Shown: positions 8,404 to 17,193, counted from the first letter of the stretch. The stretch is DNA of 64,000 nucleotides from Planomicrobium sp. CPCC 101110 (GCF_007859395.1 NZ_VOHD01000003.1:603028-667027), one strand, 5' to 3'. Notes: a model not told the origin generated them from the sequence alone. Numbers and translations: made by a program.

Positions 8404-9606
8404 TTATTTTGATTTCGCTTCTAAAGCCTGCGCATGGGATTTTTTAACTTCTGCCAGCAGCTCCGGATCAGTCAATAAGCGATAGCCTGTATTGGCAAGG
8501 GCTTTTGCACCTTTGATGAGCGCTTCATTGCCTGCTTCCGATTTTGCTGCTTCACGGAATTCAACCGTATGGGCAATCAGATCATCCGGTCCGATTTTGA
8601 TGTAAGGATGGGCTGTCGGCACTTCGTAACTGATATTGCCTGCGTCTGTCGAACCAAGACCTGTTGAACGTGAAGCGGCGACATCTTCGCCGACCTCCTG
8701 CAATTCCTCACGCACAACTGCATCCAATGCGTCGGTAAGAACCAAGTCTTTCACTTCATTCTGGAAACGTTCAATCTTGACAGTCGCGCCTGTTGCAAGG
8801 GCAGCCCCTTCTGCAATGGCCCGGATTTTTTGTGCAGTGTCAGCCGTTTTTTTCCAGGAATCGCCGCGTATAAAGAAACGGGCGGAAGCATATTCCGGAA
8901 TGATGTTCGGTGCGTCGCCGCCATGAGTGATGATGCCATGGACACGCGCATCGGACGGTAACTGCTGGCGGAGCGCATTGACGCTGTTGAACAACTGAAT
9001 GACCGCATCCAGTGCGTTGACACCTTCTTCGGGTGACGCCGCAGCATGTGCAGGTTTGCCGTAAAAATGAAAATCCAGGGGATCGACAGCGAGAGAAGGG
9101 CCGGTAATCGCCGATTTCCCGGAAGGATGAATCATTAACGCTGCATCGATGCCTTTGAGGAGGCCATGCTTCACGAAACTGCCTTTCGCGCTGCCGTTTG
9201 GGCCGCCTTCTTCGGCTGGCGTGCCAAGCACTACTACACGTCCACCGGTGAAGGAGAAGGTTTCCGACAATGCAATCGCAGCTGCAACACTTGTTGTTCC
9301 GATAATGTTGTGGCCGCATGCATGGCCGATTTTCGGCAGAGCGTCGTATTCCGCCAGGTAGGCGATAGTCGGGCCAGGAAGGCTGCTTTCTTTGCTGGCA
9401 AAAAAGGAAGTTTCATGGCCAGCCACAGCCGTTTCCACAGTAAATCCGGCGTCTTCGAGCAATTCAACCAGCGTGGCGCTGGCGAAAACTTCTTCGTTGC
9501 CGATTTCCGGTTTTGCATGGATGGCCTGGCTTGTCGCGATATACTCTCCGCGTTTTGATTCGATTGACTGGGAAATGGTTTCAGCTGCTTCTCTAACTAC
9601 TGTCAT
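8404..9606 (-). CDS. M20-family amidohydrolase (N-acyl amino acid / aminobenzoyl-glutamate type)
   Basis: The protein has 400 residues and an M20D-type metallo-amidohydrolase fold. Ligand motifs are YDALPKIGHACGHNIIG (Asp, His, Cys, His) and GTPAEEGG (catalytic Glu pair). A dimerisation-domain segment KPAHAAASPEEGVNALDA and a C-terminal GSTDAGNISY follow. Relatives hydrolyse N-acyl amino acids, aminobenzoyl-glutamate or similar amides. The gene lies 20 bp after metQ with its own GAGGAGG, so it is the last cistron of the S-box-controlled uptake operon. That suggests a role in freeing methionine or cysteine from N-acylated derivatives brought in by MetNIQ; this is inference. Start 9606 is chosen over longer in-frame possibilities that run through metQ. 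Confidence 0.82.
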   Translation of the reverse strand: MTVVREAAETISQSIESKRGEYIATSQAIHAKPEIGNEEVFASATLVELLEDAGFTVETAVAGHETSFFASKESSLPGPTIAYLAEYDALPKIGHACGHNIIGTTSVAAAIALSETFSFTGGRVVVLGTPAEEGGPNGSAKGSFVKHGLLKGIDAALMIHPSGKSAITGPSLAVDPLDFHFYGKPAHAAASPEEGVNALDAVIQLFNSVNALRQQLPSDARVHGIITHGGDAPNIIPEYASARFFIRGDSWKKTADTAQKIRAIAEGAALATGATVKIERFQNEVKDLVLTDALDAVVREELQEVGEDVAASRSTGLGSTDAGNISYEVPTAHPYIKIGPDDLIAHTVEFREAAKSEAGNEALIKGAKALANTGYRLLTDPELLAEVKKSHAQALEAKSK

Positions 9607-9625
9607 ATGGTTTCCTCCTCGAATA

Positions 9626-10468
9626 TTATTGGTAATCGACCAATTCTTCCACAGGGATGAATGTCGGGATTTGTGCCCCTTTAGTATGTTCGATGATAAA
9701 TTCTTTAGTGTCTTCTTGTTGGTATAATTCAACGATTTTCAAGTAATCCGGATCATCCGCGTTTTCTTTGCTCGCAGCGATCAGGTTGATGTATGGCTTC
9801 GCTGTATTGCTTTCGCGGGCAATTGGATCTTCAGTAGGGTTCAGCCCTGCATCAACAGCGATTCCGTTGTTGATGATAGATGCCGCAACATCCGCCATTG
9901 CGCGTGGTGTCTGGCCGGAAACCATTGGAACAAGTTCGATGTTTTTCGGGTTTTCAATGATGTCTTCGGCAGTTCCAGTCAGCCCTGCATCATCCGATAA
10001 TTTGATCAAACCAGCTTCTTGCAAAAGCAGAAGTCCGCGGCCCATGTTTGTCGCTTCGTTCGGCAAAGCGATTTGAGCGCCTTCCGGCAATTCTTCAATA
10101 GACTTGTATTTATCAGAGTAAAGGCCCATTGGAGCAATTACAGTAGAACCGATTGGCACGATATCAATTTTGTGCTCTGCAACGAATTCATCGAAATAAG
10201 AAATGGTTTGGAAAGCGTTCAAGTCCAGCTCGCCTTCAGCAAGCGCGATATTCGGTGCTACATAATCAGAGAATGTAACGATTTCAAGGTCAATGCCTTC
10301 TTTTTCCGCTTTATCGGCAACGAAATCCCAAATTGTAGTGTCAGAACCACTGATGCCCAAGGTGATTTTTCTGTTCCCCTCAGCGCCGGACTCTTCTCCG
10401 CCGCTTCCGCAAGCTGCCAAAATCAAAGCTGTTAAGGCTAATACTAATAATGCTGTTATTTTTTTCAT
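9626..10468 (-). CDS. metQ: methionine ABC transporter substrate-binding lipoprotein
   Basis: The protein has 280 residues, with an N-terminal signal and lipobox LAAC (Cys20). The NlpA/MetQ fold is clear: ITLGISGSDTTIWDFVADKA, LDLNAFQTISYFDEF (the LNANxFQH-like methionine-binding region), PMGLYSDKYKSIEELPEG, ALPNEATNMGRGLLLLQEAGLI and DAGLNPTEDPIARES. It delivers D- or L-methionine, and perhaps methionine sulfoxide, to MetI. It follows metI by about 40 bp in the operon metN-metI-metQ-amidohydrolase. It lacks the usual H in the FQH position (FQT), a small departure from well-studied MetQ. Confidence 0.92.
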   Translation of the reverse strand: MKKITALLVLALTALILAACGSGGEESGAEGNRKITLGISGSDTTIWDFVADKAEKEGIDLEIVTFSDYVAPNIALAEGELDLNAFQTISYFDEFVAEHKIDIVPIGSTVIAPMGLYSDKYKSIEELPEGAQIALPNEATNMGRGLLLLQEAGLIKLSDDAGLTGTAEDIIENPKNIELVPMVSGQTPRAMADVAASIINNGIAVDAGLNPTEDPIARESNTAKPYINLIAASKENADDPDYLKIVELYQQEDTKEFIIEHTKGAQIPTFIPVEELVDYQ

Positions 10469-10511
10469 GTTTTACTTCCTCCAATAATTTAGTTTAGTCT
10501 CTGGTGAAAAT

Positions 10512-11162
10512 TTAACTGCGTCGCACACGTTTCGATAAAATATTTCCAAGGGACTGTACCCCTTGCACCAGCACTACAAGAATAGCGACAGTCAATACCA
10601 TGACAAGCGTATCAAATCGCTGATAGCCATAGGTGATGGCCAAGTCGCCGAGACCGCCTCCGCCGATTGCACCAGCCATTGCTGAGGCTCCGATCAACCC
10701 GACGATGGCTATGGTCAATGCCAGGACGAGCGAGCTGAGCGCTTCCGGAATGAGAAAGCGGAAAATGATTTGACCAGGAGATGCACCCATCGCTTGAGCA
10801 GCTTCGATTACCCCTTTGTCAACTTCAAGCAGCGAGTTCTCGATCAGCCTGGCGATATAAGGGCCCGCATAGAAGACGAGTGGGACAATCGCTGCCGATG
10901 TGCCGATTGAAGTCCCGACAATAAGGCGCGTTAAAGGGATGATGGCAACCATTAAGATGATAAATGGCACAGAACGGAAAATATTGATGATGACGTTCAG
11001 CACTTTGAAAATGGCTTCGTTTTGAAGCAGGTGCCCTCTGCGTGTTACCACCAGCAAGATGCCGAGCGGAAAACCGATCAGGAGCGAGAAAGCAAAAGAG
11101 ACACCGGTCATGTAAACCGTTTCCCACAGGGCTTCTAAAATTTGTTCGTTGTTAACTAGCAT
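10512..11162 (-). CDS. metI: methionine ABC transporter permease
   Basis: The protein has 216 residues and about five membrane helices. The inner-membrane coupling motif appears as EAAQAMGASPGQIIFRFLIPEAL, the EAA loop of MetI permeases. It opens with LWETVYMTGVSFAFSLLIG, typical of the family. The ATG overlaps the end of metN by 11 bp, with GAGGAGGT 8 nt upstream, so translation is coupled. It forms the homodimeric channel with MetN and MetQ. Confidence 0.94.
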   Translation of the reverse strand: MLVNNEQILEALWETVYMTGVSFAFSLLIGFPLGILLVVTRRGHLLQNEAIFKVLNVIINIFRSVPFIILMVAIIPLTRLIVGTSIGTSAAIVPLVFYAGPYIARLIENSLLEVDKGVIEAAQAMGASPGQIIFRFLIPEALSSLVLALTIAIVGLIGASAMAGAIGGGGLGDLAITYGYQRFDTLVMVLTVAILVVLVQGVQSLGNILSKRVRRS

Positions 11163-12183
11163 AGTTTGTTACCTCCTCGACCGTGGCGTCGCTTTTTCGG
11201 ATAGCAGATAAAGCACGGTCAATTTCCGGGCGGTCGCCGATAAATTCGACAATCAAGTTGCCGTACGGCGTGCCTTGCAATTCTGTAATGTTGCCGAACA
11301 GAACATTAAGGTCGAGGTTGAATTCCCGTGATATCTGGGAAATAAGCGGCCGGCCTACAGAAGTGCCGGTAAACTGGATGCGGTAGATTGAATGATCGCT
11401 TCCCGCATTCTGTATTTGCTGCAACAAGGTTTCCGGCAGTTCATCATTCATGACAGAGCGGACAAAACGTTGTGTTGTCGGCTGCTGCGGATTGGTGAAG
11501 ACATCGAATACCGTTCCTTGCTCAATCACTTTCCCCGCTTCAAGCACAGCCACTTTATCGCAGATTTCCCGGATAACGCCCATCTCGTGGGTAATCAGCA
11601 AAATAGTGATGCTGTACTCGCGATTGATCTTCCGGAGCAGATCCAAAATGGATTGGGTCGTTTGGGGATCCAGGGCGGAAGTTGCTTCGTCGCATAGAAG
11701 GACGGAAGGGTTTGTGGCAAGAGCACGGGCAATTCCGATGCGCTGCTTTTGTCCGCCTGATAATTGGTCCGGGTATTTTTCGGCCTGATCGGCAAGACCG
11801 ACAAAATCGAGCAAGTTTTTCACTTGATCTTTAATTTTGTTTTTGGGGGTTTTCGCCAGGATAAGCGGCATTGCCACATTGTGGAAAACTGTTTTCGAGT
11901 TCAGCAGATTGAAATGCTGAAATATCATGCCGATATCCTTGCGCGTCGTCCGTATTTCTTTGCTGGTAAAAGTGGAAATATCTTTTCCATGTATTTTCAC
12001 ACGGCCGGTGGTCGGCCGTTCCAGTAAGTTGACTGTACGGATGAGCGAGCTTTTTCCAGCCCCACTGAAACCGATGACGCCAAAAATTTCCCCGGTTTCC
12101 ACTGTCAGGTCGATTCCGTTCAATGCATGGATCTCTTGTTTTCCTGACTGGTAGGTCTTGGTGACTCCCTCAAATTGAATCAT
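11152..12183 (-). CDS. metN: methionine ABC transporter ATPase with NIL domain
   Basis: The protein has 343 residues. The ATPase part (1-~240) has Walker A GFSGAGKSS, Q-loop IFQHFNLL, signature LSGGQKQRIGIARAL, Walker B LLCDEATSALD and the switch His in ITHEMGVI. Residues ~265-340 form the C-terminal NIL domain (IYRIQFTGTSVGRPLISQISREF... GNLIVEFIGD), which binds methionine and inhibits transport when the cytosolic pool is full. First gene of the operon; a SAM-I riboswitch precedes it, so transcription should stop when SAM is high. Confidence 0.95.
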   Translation of the reverse strand: MIQFEGVTKTYQSGKQEIHALNGIDLTVETGEIFGVIGFSGAGKSSLIRTVNLLERPTTGRVKIHGKDISTFTSKEIRTTRKDIGMIFQHFNLLNSKTVFHNVAMPLILAKTPKNKIKDQVKNLLDFVGLADQAEKYPDQLSGGQKQRIGIARALATNPSVLLCDEATSALDPQTTQSILDLLRKINREYSITILLITHEMGVIREICDKVAVLEAGKVIEQGTVFDVFTNPQQPTTQRFVRSVMNDELPETLLQQIQNAGSDHSIYRIQFTGTSVGRPLISQISREFNLDLNVLFGNITELQGTPYGNLIVEFIGDRPEIDRALSAIRKSDATVEEVTNYAS

Positions 12184-12243
12184 ATGTCTTCCTCCTCAAG
12201 CAGTGTAGATCTTAGCAAACCTTTTATACATCAGCTTTTCCAA

Positions 12244-12428
12244 AAAATAAAAAAGCCTTCTTTTTTCTTGTCCGCAAGAAAAAAGAAGGCTTCGCATGAA
12301 ACCATCTAATTTCTCATCTTCCAAACACGCAAAAGCGCATTTGCAGGAATTAGCACAGTGTCCGCAAAAAGCGAACCCGCTGCCGAAACGTCATAGGGCC
12401 TGTCCCTCGGTTTCTCTGGATAAGAAAG
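12244..12428 (-). ncRNA. SAM-I riboswitch (S-box) with terminator, upstream of metN
   Basis: Read on the minus strand, the S-box core is present in order: TTATCCAGAGAAACCGAG, GGGACAGGCCCTATGACG, GCTAATTCCTGCA and GGAAGATGAGAA. An 18-bp terminator stem follows (12253-12270 with 12275-12292) with a T-run to 12244. SAM binding favours P1 and hence the terminator, so metNIQ is off when SAM is plentiful. Confidence 0.95.
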
Positions 12429-12456
12429 TGATGTACGTATTTGATTTGTGAGTTTT

Positions 12457-12485
12457 ACTTTAGTGTGAAATAATAAAAAAGTCAA
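12457..12485 (-). promoter_or_regulatory. sigma-A promoter of the metN operon
   Basis: On the minus strand: TTGACT (12485-12480), a 17-bp spacer, then TAAAGT (12462-12457). Transcription would start about 20 nt upstream of the S-box core. Confidence 0.75.
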
Positions 12486-12554
12486 GAACCTTTTGAAAAA
12501 AGTTTTTCAAACATAGAAATTTGCAGCAGAAATAAAGGCGTTTTGAAAGGAAAA

Positions 12555-12577
12555 CCGGCTCTTTCAATTAGAGCCGG
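12555..12577 (-). terminator. hairpin at the end of plsY
   Basis: CCGGCTCT and AGAGCCGG enclose a 7-nt loop overlapping the plsY stop. Only a short T-run (TTTT) follows on the minus strand, so it is a weak-to-moderate terminator. Confidence 0.5.
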
Positions 12578-13205
12578 CCGTTTTTTTCTTGAACACGGAG
12601 GATACTTTTGTTTCCGTCCCGTTTCTGATGCGCGCAATATTCTCAAGATGTTTCCACACCGCCATGGCAAAAAGCAGCAAGGCTGTTACAATCGGCCAGA
12701 CACTTTCAGCCGGCCATAAAGCGATAGCCATGAACATGCCGTAGAGAAGAAGCACGCCAATCACCAGATACCCGGTTGTCAAAGCTGCTGCCACCAGCAG
12801 CAAACCGCCGGCCAATCCCAATTCCCAGTCAAGCGCAAGCATCACCCCAATCACTGCCGCAGTCCCTTTTCCGCCATCGAAATTCATGTAAAAAGGGAAG
12901 TTGTGTCCAAATACCACTCCGGCGCCGGCAACAAAAAGCATTGTCCATACCATTTCATTCGGCAAACTAATCCCTTCAAGCAGCATCCTTAAACCAGCCA
13001 CCGCGGCAAACCCTTTGGCAATGTCCAGGAAAGCGACAAGGGCTCCGTATTTCCAGCCGAGCACGATAGCGGCGTTCGAAGCCCCGGAATTTTTGACGCC
13101 TTCTTTTTTGATATTGATGCCTGATAGGAACTGGGCTGCCAGGGATCCATGCAGACATCCGATAAAATAACCTGTTATAAGTGCAATAGCAATCCATAAA
13201 ATCAT
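12564..13205 (-). CDS. plsY: glycerol-3-phosphate acyltransferase PlsY family, paralogue 1
   Basis: The protein has 213 residues and several membrane helices. PlsY transfers an acyl group from acyl-phosphate to glycerol-3-phosphate, the first step of phospholipid synthesis. Motif 1 is present in a variant form, GVKNSGASN in place of GSGNPGATN. Motif 2 is GHNFPFYMNFDGGKGTAA. Motif 3, HLENIARIRNGTE, is fully canonical. It lies alone between two divergent S-box units and shares its upstream region with metY. A second, more diverged copy lies at 59940. The housekeeping plsY in Bacilli usually neighbours parE/parC, which are absent here, so this may be an accessory copy. Confidence 0.85.
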   Translation of the reverse strand: MILWIAIALITGYFIGCLHGSLAAQFLSGINIKKEGVKNSGASNAAIVLGWKYGALVAFLDIAKGFAAVAGLRMLLEGISLPNEMVWTMLFVAGAGVVFGHNFPFYMNFDGGKGTAAVIGVMLALDWELGLAGGLLLVAAALTTGYLVIGVLLLYGMFMAIALWPAESVWPIVTALLLFAMAVWKHLENIARIRNGTETKVSSVFKKKTAGSN

Positions 13206-13274
13206 CTTAATCCCCCTCTTGAATAATAAACGTTTTAGCAGCGAGAAAGTTTCTAAATTTTATAATAACTTCCC

Positions 13275-13303
13275 TTGACAAATGGGAAAAGACTTTTTAT
13301 ACT
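13275..13303 (+). promoter_or_regulatory. sigma-A promoter of the metY-metX operon
   Basis: TTGACA (13275-13280), a 17-bp spacer, then TATACT (13298-13303): a near-consensus promoter about 30 nt ahead of the S-box core. Confidence 0.85.
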
Positions 13304-13334
13304 TTTCCACATGATGGAAAACTAAATCTGAATA

Positions 13335-13500
13335 CTCTTATCAAGAGAGGCGGAGGGAATAGGCCCTGCGATGCCCGGCAACCTGCAAGCGATCCTGCTT
13401 GCAAAGGTGCTAAATCCTACAGACCGGCGATAGGTCTGGCAGATAAGAGGAGGTATCTCCGTATATGACGGCCCTCTTCTTAACGAAGAGGGCTTTTTTC
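13335..13500 (+). ncRNA. SAM-I riboswitch (S-box) with terminator, upstream of metY
   Basis: The core runs CTCTTATCAAGAGAGGCG, GGGAATAGGCCCTGCGATG, CCCGGCAACC, AAGGTGCTAAATCCTAC and ends AGATAAGAGG, closing P1 with the first element. The terminator stem is GCCCTCTTC/GAAGAGGGC (13471-13493) with T6. It should terminate transcription when SAM is abundant. Confidence 0.96.
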
Positions 13501-13555
13501 TTTTCCCTCCTCGTCTTTGGAATCCATCTATAAAAAACACTAGGAGGAATTGACA

Positions 13556-14845
13556 ATGACAAATTTCAAACCGGAAACGCTTTTACTGCACGGAGGACAA
13601 CAGCCTGATCCAGGAACAGGGGCAAGAGGGGTGCCGATCCATAAAACAACTTCTTATGTGTTCAAAAGCACAGAGCATGCCCAGAACCTTTTCGGCTTGA
13701 AAGAGCCGGGAAACATTTATTCGCGCATCATGAATCCGACAGTCGATGTATTCGAGCAGCGGGTGGCGCTTCTTGAAGGCGGGACAGCTGCCGTGGCCCT
13801 CGCATCCGGCATGGCGGCCATCGCGTTTTCAGTGCTGAATATCGCTGAGGCGGGGGATGAAATTGTTGCAGACAGCAATTTATACGGAGGCACTTATAAT
13901 CTTTTCGCCAATACACTGCCGCGCTATGGCATCAAGGTGAAATTCGTGGATGCCGCGGATCCGGAGAATTTCCGGGCAGCAATCACCGATAAGACTAAAG
14001 CGCTGTTCGGAGAAATCATCGGCAATCCGAGCCTGAATGTTTTTGACGTTGAGAAAGTGGCGGACATCGCGCATGAAAACGGCATTCCGCTGTTGATCGA
14101 TAATACATTCGCTTCTCCATACGGCAGCAACCCGATCGGATTCGGGGCGGATGTTGTCATCCATTCGGCTACGAAATGGATTGGCGGACATGGGACGACG
14201 ATCGGCGGCATTGTGGTCGATGCCGGCAAGTTCGATTGGAACAATTCACGTTTCCCGAACTATACGGAACCGGATGAAAGCTATCATGGCATCCGTTTTG
14301 GAATCGATGTGCCGGAAGCGGCATTTGCGACCAAACTCCGCGTCCAGCTGCTGCGCGATTTTGGGCCGGCGCTAAGCCCGGAAAGTGCCCATGCATTTTT
14401 GCAGGGCCTTGAAACCTTGCATTTGCGCCTGCCGAAACACAGCAGCAATGCACGGAAAGTCGCCGAGTTTTTGCGGGAGCATCCACAAGTGGAATGGGTC
14501 AATTATATCGGCTTTGAAGACCATCCGTCGCATGTCCTTGCGCAGAAATACCTGAAAGGCACATTCGGCTCCATCGTCAACTTCGGCGTGAAGGGCGGAC
14601 GCGAAGCAGGCAGAAAAGTCATTGACAGCGTTGCGTTATGGTCGCATGTAGCCAATGTCGGAGACGCGAAATCACTCATCATCCATCCTGCTTCGACGAC
14701 GCATCAGCAATTGCAGAAAGAAGAGCTGGAATTGTCAGGCGTTACGGAAGAATTGATCCGTTTATCGGTCGGACTCGAGAATGCAGATGATTTGATTGCG
14801 GACCTTGAACAGGCGATAAAAGCTGCGGTGTTAGAAAACGTATAG
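13556..14845 (+). CDS. metY: O-acetylhomoserine sulfhydrylase (aminocarboxypropyltransferase)
   Basis: The protein has 429 residues of the Cys/Met-metabolism PLP family. It converts O-acetylhomoserine plus sulfide to homocysteine. The PLP lysine is K207 in SATKWIGGHG. Other landmarks are YSRIMNPTVDVFEQRVALLEGG, ASGMAAIAFSVL, IDNTFASPYG, and the C-terminal HPASTTHQQL and IRLSVGLEN. The length (about 430, longer than MetB/MetC at about 390) and SRIMNPT support MetY rather than cystathionine synthase. The ATG at 13556 is 8 nt after AGGAGG; a TTG two codons earlier is too close. It is controlled by the S-box just upstream and followed by metX. Confidence 0.93.
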   Translation: MTNFKPETLLLHGGQQPDPGTGARGVPIHKTTSYVFKSTEHAQNLFGLKEPGNIYSRIMNPTVDVFEQRVALLEGGTAAVALASGMAAIAFSVLNIAEAGDEIVADSNLYGGTYNLFANTLPRYGIKVKFVDAADPENFRAAITDKTKALFGEIIGNPSLNVFDVEKVADIAHENGIPLLIDNTFASPYGSNPIGFGADVVIHSATKWIGGHGTTIGGIVVDAGKFDWNNSRFPNYTEPDESYHGIRFGIDVPEAAFATKLRVQLLRDFGPALSPESAHAFLQGLETLHLRLPKHSSNARKVAEFLREHPQVEWVNYIGFEDHPSHVLAQKYLKGTFGSIVNFGVKGGREAGRKVIDSVALWSHVANVGDAKSLIIHPASTTHQQLQKEELELSGVTEELIRLSVGLENADDLIADLEQAIKAAVLENV

Positions 14846-14857
14846 GAGGGGATTCAT

Positions 14858-15871
14858 GTGGCTTCAGTATCCATCGGCTCTCTTGTTCTTGAGTCAAACC
14901 AGGTTTTACACGGCGCATCGCTCGCCTATGAACGGGTAGGCAAAAAGGATGCCCCAGCCATTCTTGTTTGCCATGCGTTGACTGGAGACCAGCATAGCGT
15001 CGGAACAGAAGAAAGGCCGGGGTGGTGGGCAGGATTGATCGGGCCGGGAAAAGCAGTGGATACAAATGTGTTTCAAGTGATCACGTTTAACGTACTCGGC
15101 GGCTGCAATGGATCGACAGGCCCACAGTCGGTCAATCCGGAAACCGGAGAACCTTACCGCGCCTCTTTTCCGCTTTTGACGATTCGCGATATGGTCAGGG
15201 CGGAGCGGGCAGCTTTGGAAAGGTTGGGCGTCAGCCACTTGGCCGCTGTAATCGGCGGCTCGCTCGGCGGCATGAAAACTTTGGAGTGGGGGCATCTGTA
15301 TCCGGACTTTGTGGATATCATCTTTCCGCTTGCCGTAACGCCGGCTTACAGCGATTACGGCATTGCCTTCAATCACATCGGCATTCAAGCGATTGAAGGG
15401 GATGCCGAATTCAAAGGCGGAAACTATGAAGATTCGGCGCGGCTGAATGGATTCCATGTCGCGCGGATGGCGGGCATGGTGACATACCGGAGCAGCCAGC
15501 TGTTCAACAGACGCTTTTCCCGCGAGCATAACGGCAGCCAGTTTGATGTCGAATCTTATTTATCGTATCAAGGGAAAAAGTTGGCTGAACGCTTTGATGC
15601 CAATAGCTATATAACGTTGCTGAAGGCGATGAACACACACGATGTGCGAAAAGCTGGAATCGAAACGGAAGTTTTTTCCTTATCCTATTCCCATGACCTG
15701 CTTTATCCGCAAGAACTGATGGCTCCCTGGTTGGACTCATTGCCTAAAGCGGCTTGGCAGCTTGTCGAAACGGACTTCGGCCATGACGGTTTCTTGGTCG
15801 AGTTCGAAAAATGGGGAGGGCATATCCAAACGAAATTGAACCAGTTATTCGTCTCTCAGCCTGCTGGTTAG
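14858..15871 (+). CDS. metX: homoserine O-acetyltransferase
   Basis: The protein has 337 residues with an alpha/beta-hydrolase fold. The nucleophile is S135 in VIGGSLGGMKTLEW, with NVLGGCNGSTGP (oxyanion and substrate region) and the C-terminal catalytic His in DFGHDGFLVEF. It acetylates homoserine with acetyl-CoA and feeds MetY, so the operon makes homocysteine by direct sulfhydrylation. Translation starts at GTG 14858, with AGGAGGGG 6 nt upstream; an overlapping ATG at 14856 is out of frame. At about 337 residues it is a little shorter than Gram-negative MetX. Confidence 0.93.
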   Translation: MASVSIGSLVLESNQVLHGASLAYERVGKKDAPAILVCHALTGDQHSVGTEERPGWWAGLIGPGKAVDTNVFQVITFNVLGGCNGSTGPQSVNPETGEPYRASFPLLTIRDMVRAERAALERLGVSHLAAVIGGSLGGMKTLEWGHLYPDFVDIIFPLAVTPAYSDYGIAFNHIGIQAIEGDAEFKGGNYEDSARLNGFHVARMAGMVTYRSSQLFNRRFSREHNGSQFDVESYLSYQGKKLAERFDANSYITLLKAMNTHDVRKAGIETEVFSLSYSHDLLYPQELMAPWLDSLPKAAWQLVETDFGHDGFLVEFEKWGGHIQTKLNQLFVSQPAG

Positions 15872-15907
15872 AAAAGGGCGATAGTTAGGCGGAATCTCCA
15901 ATAAGCC

Positions 15908-15950
15908 AAAAAGCCAATCAGCTGAACCCTTTCAGCTGATTGGCTTTTTA
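15908..15950. terminator. bidirectional terminator after metX
   Basis: AAAAAGCCAATCAGCTGAA, a 4-nt loop and its complement form a stem of about 19 bp with T-runs on either strand. It lies between metX and the convergent HTH gene. Confidence 0.9.
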
Positions 15951-15968
15951 TTTTGGAATGGAAATTTT

Positions 15969-16199
15969 TCAATCCTCGTCTTTAATGTCGATGTCATCCG
16001 GAATCGGTGTGTTGCGCCATTCTTCAAGTTCTTGTTTGATCTGTTCCAACTGCAGGAAATGCGACTCGAACTGTGAGGTGTTGACCAAGTATTGTTCACC
16101 GTCATGGACTGCGCGGATGCGGCCTTCGAGCACATAGCGGGTCACTTGTTCCTCGGGCATGGATAAAAAAGCGGCAGTTTCCGGGACTGTCATATACAT
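15969..16199 (-). CDS. excisionase-type helix-turn-helix DNA-binding protein
   Basis: The protein has 76 residues. The N-terminal ~50 residues match the MerR-like winged-helix used in excisionase-family proteins (YMTVPETAAFLSMPEEQVTRYVLEGRIRAV..EQYLVNTSQFESHF). A short acidic tail follows, ending PDDIDIKDED. Such single-domain proteins are often found alone in Bacilli without any phage context, as here. AGGAGG lies 7 nt before the ATG at 16199; the longer frame from 16256 skips that site. Target unknown. Confidence 0.75.
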   Translation of the reverse strand: MYMTVPETAAFLSMPEEQVTRYVLEGRIRAVHDGEQYLVNTSQFESHFLQLEQIKQELEEWRNTPIPDDIDIKDED

Positions 16200-16278
16200 A
16201 TGATCGCCTCCTCTTTTTCCTTTATTATAATTCATGGAAAGCCGGGTCTCAAACAATTAAATTCGTGGTAAGGTATTT

Positions 16279-17193
16279 ATGGAGATAGGAAAGGTCAGGT
16301 GCAACGACGTGAATTTTTTACCTTATTTATGGGTTCTGTTGGCAGCAATGCTTTGGGGGACGACTGGAACCGCCCAGACATTCATCGATGGAACCGCGCA
16401 TCCATTAACGATTGGCGCCCTTCGTTTAAGCATTGGCGGCTTTTCGCTTTTGGCTTTTGTAATATGGGCAAAAACCTTGAACGCCAGAACGATTCCATGG
16501 AAAGCGGCTTGGTTATCGGCTGCCGCGATGGCGCTGTTTCAGCCTTTATTTTTTTCATCCGTCCAACTGACGGGCATTGCGGTCGGAACAGTAGTGGCAA
16601 TCGGGAGCGCGCCTGTTTTTACCGGGATTCTGGAGTGGACTTTCTTTAAGAAGAATCCGGACCGCATCTGGATGATTGCCACGGCGTGCGCGATTGCCGG
16701 CTGTTTTCTGCTGTTCGCAAACACTGAATCAGCGACCATCGATTCGTTCGGCGTCCTATTGGCATTAGGGGCAGGCTTGTCATTTGCGGGATACGCCATC
16801 GTCAGCAAATCCGTGCTTCAAGCGATGGAAGCGGTGCCTGCGGTCGCAGTGATTTTCTCATTGAGTGCGCTGTTTTTGCTGCCATTTTTGCTGTTTTTGG
16901 ATTTAACATACATACAGGCTCCACAAAACTTAGGTGTCATTTTATATTTGGGCATTGCAGCCACCGGCCTTTCCTATATCTTGTTTTCAACAGGATTAAA
17001 ACAAATCGCGTCGTCATCCGCCGTCACGCTGTCGCTGGCAGAGCCGCTGACTGCATCTCTTCTTGGAGTGCTGGTTGTCGGGGAAACCTTAAGCGGCACC
17101 GCATGGTCGGGCGTCTTCTTACTGCTTTGCGGAATTCTGGTCTTGACCCTTGCAAAGAAAAAAACGATCGGGAAAAAGACGGCCAGCAATTGA
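16279..17193 (+). CDS. EamA/DMT family metabolite transporter, paralogue 1
   Basis: The protein has 304 residues, ten predicted membrane helices and two EamA repeats. First repeat: LAAMLWGTTGTAQTF, RLSIGGFSLL, TGIAVGTVVAIGSAPVFTGILEW. Second repeat: ALGAGLSFAGYAIVSKSVL, ASSSAVTLSLAEPLTASLLGVLVVGETLSG. It is a likely exporter of amino acids or other small metabolites; substrate unknown. The ATG at 16279 has AAGG only 5 nt upstream. A GTG at 16309 gives MNFLPYLWVLL with a shorter N-terminus and is a fair alternative. A second EamA gene lies at 50453. Confidence 0.85.
   Translation: MEIGKVRCNDVNFLPYLWVLLAAMLWGTTGTAQTFIDGTAHPLTIGALRLSIGGFSLLAFVIWAKTLNARTIPWKAAWLSAAAMALFQPLFFSSVQLTGIAVGTVVAIGSAPVFTGILEWTFFKKNPDRIWMIATACAIAGCFLLFANTESATIDSFGVLLALGAGLSFAGYAIVSKSVLQAMEAVPAVAVIFSLSALFLLPFLLFLDLTYIQAPQNLGVILYLGIAATGLSYILFSTGLKQIASSSAVTLSLAEPLTASLLGVLVVGETLSGTAWSGVFLLLCGILVLTLAKKKTIGKKTASN

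Noticed and set aside
8258..8485. 75-codon plus-strand frame between pepT and the amidohydrolase
   Set aside because: It runs through the operon terminator and the antisense of the amidohydrolase 3' end.
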